DNA of 64,000 nucleotides, from positions 10,558,001-10,622,000 of the forward strand of contig JAPTOF010000008.1 of assembly GCA_028554755.1 (NCBI GenBank), given 5' to 3'. Made by a program: the position numbers and the translations under genes. Positions 60,147 to 64,000 of this stretch are shown piece after piece. Below the pieces are notes generated by a model that made no database searches, had not been told where the DNA came from, and worked only from the letters and a program-made list of their open reading frames with translations. Every line of letters starts with the position of its first letter. Positions within the stretch are counted from its first letter, which is position 1. Source of the stretch: Cordia subcordata (Eukaryota > Streptophyta > Magnoliopsida > Boraginales > Cordiaceae).

Positions 60147-61040
60147 TAAGTTGCATAAAATTTTTTGTGGTTTCAAAACTTACTGATATTCCCCTCATAG
60201 TTTAAAAACATTGCATATTAGCCCCTTTCGTAGTAATTTTGTTAGAGTTAATGAAAAGTTGTTAAGTGCAAATTCCCCCCCCCCTCCCCCAACTTTGAAA
60301 ATGATGCAAACTTCCCCTTTCGTTCCAAAGAAGGTGTAAATACACCAAATATAGGGTGAAAATAAAATTTATATTACCTAATTCCTATGAGCATTTATAT
60401 CTCGTTATTCTATTTTAGGATTAATTCTAAATCTCCTCTTCCAATTCAGTTACGAGTTTCTAAGAGTTAATTGAGTAGCCAATTCAATTAAAAACATTAA
60501 GCACAAAATAGAATAATTACTCAAACAAATAAATTAATAGATTTCAAGTTACACGAGATAATTAAAAATTCATCATAGGATCCATTGTAACCCTAAATAC
60601 TAAATTTAGTTTGTTACTAAAAACATGGAATGTAAAAAAAAAAAAAGAAGTATATTAAAATAATTAAAGACTAAAATATGAATTTAAAACATAAAATTAA
60701 ACTTTAACTCTAAAATTGAAATTTAAACTAAAAACTAACATTAAATTCTAAAACAATAATTTAAATCTAAAGTAAATTTTAATACTAAAATTGAAAATAA
60801 TTTAATAGATATAATTTTTATTTTCACCCTACAATTAGTGAATTTACACCTTTTTTTCAAACTAGAGGTAGGAATTTGGATCATTTTTAAAATTAGAGGA
60901 GAAATTTGTACCAATTTAGCAACATTCCATTAACTCTAATGGAATTAATAATGATAAGGGCCAATATACAACATTTTTTTAACCATAAACGAGTATTAGT
61001 GAATTTTGAAACCACAAAAGGTTTTATACAACATAAAGCA
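60147..61040. mobile_element. Foldback element with ~240-bp terminal inverted repeats
   Basis: The left arm (about 60147-60385) and the reverse complement of the right arm (about 60800-61040) align along their whole length. Shared landmarks are 'ttttgtggtttcaaaa', 'tagagttaatg(a/g)aa', 'aaaatgat.caaa' and 'tagggtgaaaataaa'. About 410 bp of AT-rich DNA with no gene lies between. Long TIRs without coding capacity fit a non-autonomous Mutator-like or foldback element. The target duplication was not resolved. Confidence 0.68.
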
Positions 61041-61049
61041 TAGGGGGTA

Positions 61050-62000
61050 AAATGCTTTGCACTCCCAAAGGAATTGTGGGATATTTTATGGAGAACAAAG
61101 AATCCCCCACCCCACTAAACCAAAGAAAGGGGAAAAAAATGAACATCTTCATTTGGGAAGCCCGTCACAATGCTCTTCCTACTAAAGGTTGTCTCTTTAG
61201 TAGGAAGTGCTTTTCTTCACCTATTTGCCCGATTTGTCAAGACGAGAGTGAAACTGTTGAGCATTTGCTACTTTTTGGCCCATGGGTATATCGGCTATGG
61301 TGGTCTTTCTTTCTTCAATTTGTTAGTGACCATGCAGCATGACTAGATTTGCTTCATGGTTTCTCGACATTATTGATGCTTGCTAAAGAGTTGGATACGA
61401 GATGGTTGCGACAGCTTCTCTTCTTGCTTTTGGTTGCCGGCAGATTTAGAAGGAATGTAATCAAATGTGCTTTGACAATCATTATCCAATTGTGATGAGT
61501 GCCATAATTCAATTGCAAGGTTATTCAACAGAATATGCTGCAACTTCTGTGAAGCCTATTTGTTCCTTAAATCCTAGTACTTGTGATTCTATCCCTACTA
61601 AATGCTCTTGCCCACCCCAAAATTTACTCAAGCTCAATGTGGATGCATCTTTTTGTGTTGGTAACATTGTTGCTGTAGTCTTTGGACAATAAGGTTTTGT
61701 TTCTTGTGGTTCAGTGCTACGTGTTTAAGGCGATTGCTATTTGCAATGCTTGTCTCTTCGCTAAACATATGTCTTTTTTTAGCATCATCATTACGAGTGA
61801 TCCAGAGGCTGTTCTCAAAACAATTAATAGTCCTAGTGCTTCTTCTTGCTATACACCTAATGTAATTGTGGAGGATATTAAAAAGATTGTTGCAGAAAAT
61901 TTTCAAATTGATCTGCAATGCATTCGAAGGTCGCCCAACAATCCTTGCGACTGGGTTGCAAAATCTCGTCTAAAGAATTGCTTCCCTGAAAACTAAAATT
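61050..62000 (+). pseudogene. Second LINE remnant (zinc-binding region and RNase H)
   Basis: The first frame has the LINE zinc-binding pattern: FIWEARHNALPTKGCLF, then CPICQDESETVEHLLLF. After several stops and shifts, an RNase H end follows at 61682-61996 (SDPEAVLKTINSP, then RRSPNNPCDWVAKSRLKN). The 5' part is missing and no clear poly-A tail remains. It differs in sequence from the 34.9-43.9 kb LINE. Confidence 0.8.
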
Positions 62001-62150
62001 TTTAATATTCCCCTATCTCTTGCTAAGTTGTTACTTCTTAATTTGTTGGTTACCGTGCTTATACCATGCACCGCAAGCATGGTCCGCCACCTGAACGCTA
62101 TGAACCAAACAATGCGTGAAAAGCACGTGCACTGTTTATGCACTATTTAT

Positions 62151-62151
62151 C

Positions 62152-62185
<34 letters not shown>

Positions 62186-62186
62186 A
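62151..62186 (+). repeat. CA/TA microsatellite
   Basis: A run of CA dinucleotides followed by TA repeats. Confidence 0.9.
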
Positions 62187-62879
62187 TATAATATATGTTC
62201 ACAAGTCTAAATTCAAAGTTCAAAAAATAATAATAGTACCTTCATATATGTTAAATTATACATGTTCACAAAGAATTGCTAAAATTTTGCAAAGTCAAAA
62301 TTAAATCTTTGCAAAATAATAAATATATATTCACAAGTTTTAGATTATATATTCATAGAACAATTATTGCTAGTTGACAAGCTCATCTCCATAGAAATAA
62401 CTAAATATTCAATTCAAGAACTAAGTACATTTACAAAATAACAATTATAAGTTCATGTCTAGATATCTAATCAAGAAAAAAGGGAAAGCACATTTGTGAA
62501 TATAATAGTCACAATTGCTCAACTCCATGCCTCGTCGACACCAACACAAGCATCTCCAAGCTGCTGCGATCATTTTGGTGTGCTTTGCATCCATCGAGAA
62601 AGCTCTGTCACCGATTCACCATGAAAGTCCATATGGCCGTGGCTTCAAGCTGACATCGGTACCTATTCCAGCAGCTATCCACCACTAGTCAGTCCCTAGT
62701 CACCAATGCAACATGTTCAGTCCATTACCAGTAGAGATATGTGTGATTTTCTTTTCTGTAGAAGGCTTCGAAATGGCTGGTAGGGTGGTGACGAGAAGGA
62801 AAGGGGTGGGAGGTATATGTTATAGATTTGTGTGTTGAATGTATTTCAGATTTTTTTTTTAAAGTAGAGTGGTGTACAA

Positions 62880-63300
62880 GTGGTGCATACACAGCAAGAA
62901 GGTAAGCCCATAGCAGAATTGCCATGGTAGTTAAACAATAGGTAGCCTTAGAAACATAGTTTTTGTTAATAAATCCAGTTATCATCTACACTTGGTCTCA
63001 TCCATTTCCATAAGTTCTACATATTAATGATAGTGGGTAATCTAAACAAAAATAATAAACTTGTAAAATTTGTAATATATAATAAGGAAGAGAAGTTGAA
63101 TCACCTCTAATTAGAGCCCGAGTTTTCATTTTGATTATAAGACAGACTTTTGACCTCTATCCCTAACAAATGCGATTTGCAAGATTGATTAGATTAGAGT
63201 AGAAGAGTATGCACCATGGTATCTGCTAAAATCAATTCAAACAAGGCACGATAAGCATAAAATCGTTCGTGTATATGGAAGTCAAATGATCTCCAGTATT
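62880..63300 (-). pseudogene. NPF transporter relic C (exon 1 and start of exon 2)
   Basis: On the minus strand, MAILLWAYLLAVYAPLV (from about 62924) matches the first helix of genes A and B, but homology ends near 62880. Upstream, about 63100-63180 matches the exon-1 region: gcatttgttagggatagagg versus gcatttgcttttgctgggat, with the ATGGCAACTCC start destroyed. No further exons are present. It is a truncated tandem copy. Confidence 0.75.
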
Positions 63301-63404
63301 CTAGTGTAAAGCCTGATGATATGGTACGGACAATTCCTTCCACCTCATTACATAACTTGTTTATTTTTGTTGGTCAATAAAGAAGTTGTGATGTCCTTCA
63401 GAGT

Positions 63405-63567
63405 AGATAGCAGGCGCACTTACCTTAGACATGGCAGACGCATGCCCCTTAGGTACGGCAGATGCATGCGCCTTGGAGATAACAGTGGACGCGTGCCCCT
63501 TAGAGGTGACAACGGACGTGTGCCCCTTAGGTACAGCGGACGCATGCCTTTTGGAAATGATGGTGGA
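63405..63567 (+). repeat. Imperfect 30-45-bp repeat block
   Basis: Repeated 'gcagacgcatgccccttagg' and 'ggacgcgtgccccttag' units with variable spacing, leading into the 30-bp minisatellite. Confidence 0.7.
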
Positions 63568-63599
63568 TGCATAGGCCGAGGGTCAACCTATGCTCGCGT

Positions 63600-63960
63600 G
63601 CTAGATGCGTATGCCTTCTTTTCCTGGTTAGTGGACGCGTACGCCTTTCTTACTCGATTGGTGGACGCGTTCGCCTTCTTTGCCCGGTTGGTGGATGCGT
63701 ACGCCTTCTTCGCCCAGTTAGTAGACGCATACATCTTTCTTACCTGGTTGGTGGACGCGTATGCCTTCCTTTTTCAGTTGTGGACGCGTACGCCTTTCTT
63801 GCCTAATTGGTGGATGCGTACACCTTTCTTCCCCGGTTGGTGGATGTGTGAGCCAAGGGTCAACCCATGCCTGCGTGGTGGACGCGTACGCCTTCCTTGC
63901 TCGGTTGGTGGACGCGTACGCCTTCCTTGCTCGGTTGGTGGACGCGTACGCCTTTTTCCT
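63600..63960 (+). repeat. 30-bp minisatellite rich in ACGCGT
   Basis: Units of 30 bp of the form 'gtggacgcgtacgccttc' plus a variable 'ttgcccggttg' part begin at 63631, 63661, 63691, 63721, 63751, 63780, 63810, 63879, 63909 and 63939. A spacer at 63840-63878 (gccaagggtcaacccatgcc) resembles 63570-63600. Because 30 is a multiple of three, open frames with 10-residue periodicity appear on both strands; they are not evidence of a gene. Confidence 0.9.
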
Positions 63961-64000
63961 ACAAGAGGAAGAAAAGGCAAAGTTTTCCCCTGTTGTACCT

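Noticed and set aside
63567..63980. Repetitive proteins with 10-residue periods on both strands
   Set aside because: Both arise from a 30-bp repeat whose length is a multiple of three.
1..64000. CRISPR array, prokaryotic operon or defence system
   Set aside because: Direct repeats found are LTRs, microsatellites or minisatellites, and all recognised genes are plant nuclear genes with introns.

Overview
The window is nuclear DNA of a flowering plant, most likely a eudicot. It is AT-rich, has intron-split genes with GT-AG borders, and carries plant-type Copia, LINE, SINE, TRIM and MITE elements. The species cannot be fixed from the sequence. I see no prokaryotic signal, CRISPR array or new enzymatic system; the interest lies in a tandem transporter cluster and the elements nested in and around it.

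Layout. 1-205: 3' end of a BAHD acyltransferase gene (+). 1253-6612: a complete but mutated Tnt1-like Copia element (+, target duplication GTACA). 6.6-13.2 kb: no convincing gene. 13277-17199: the four-exon plastid gene FLU (+), with a 500-bp TRIM element in intron 2. 19993-20382: a small plant-specific basic protein gene (+), preceded by an imperfect minisatellite. 21381-28127: an 11-exon TRM7/FTSJ1-type tRNA 2'-O-methyltransferase gene (-).

From 29.2 to 63.3 kb the window is a tandem cluster of NRT1/PTR-family (NPF) transporter genes, all on the minus strand: a relic D (29.2-30.0 kb), an intact gene A (30567-33478), an intact gene B (47252-55650) and a relic C (62.9-63.3 kb). Genes A and B share exon structure, introns and flanks. 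Part of exon 3 is identical between them over about 350 bp, which suggests gene conversion. Gene B carries a 5.56-kb Copia element in intron 3, in the same orientation as the gene. Between A and B lies a LINE (about 34.86-43.94 kb) into which a tRNA-derived SINE, a second Copia of the same family and an array of TRIM elements have inserted, each with its own target duplication. Removing the TRIM array restores the LINE RNase H reading frame.

56.3-64 kb holds a large LTR-like segment, a foldback element with long terminal inverted repeats (about 60147-61040), a second LINE remnant (61.05-62.0 kb) and a 30-bp minisatellite rich in ACGCGT at the right edge.

The host genes serve unrelated roles: FLU restrains chlorophyll precursor synthesis in plastids, TRM7 modifies tRNA anticodon loops, and the NPF genes encode membrane transporters. 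Plant genes are not arranged in operons, so adjacency says little except within the NPF cluster. All splice junctions were read by eye from GT-AG borders, phase and protein-family continuity, without transcript evidence.
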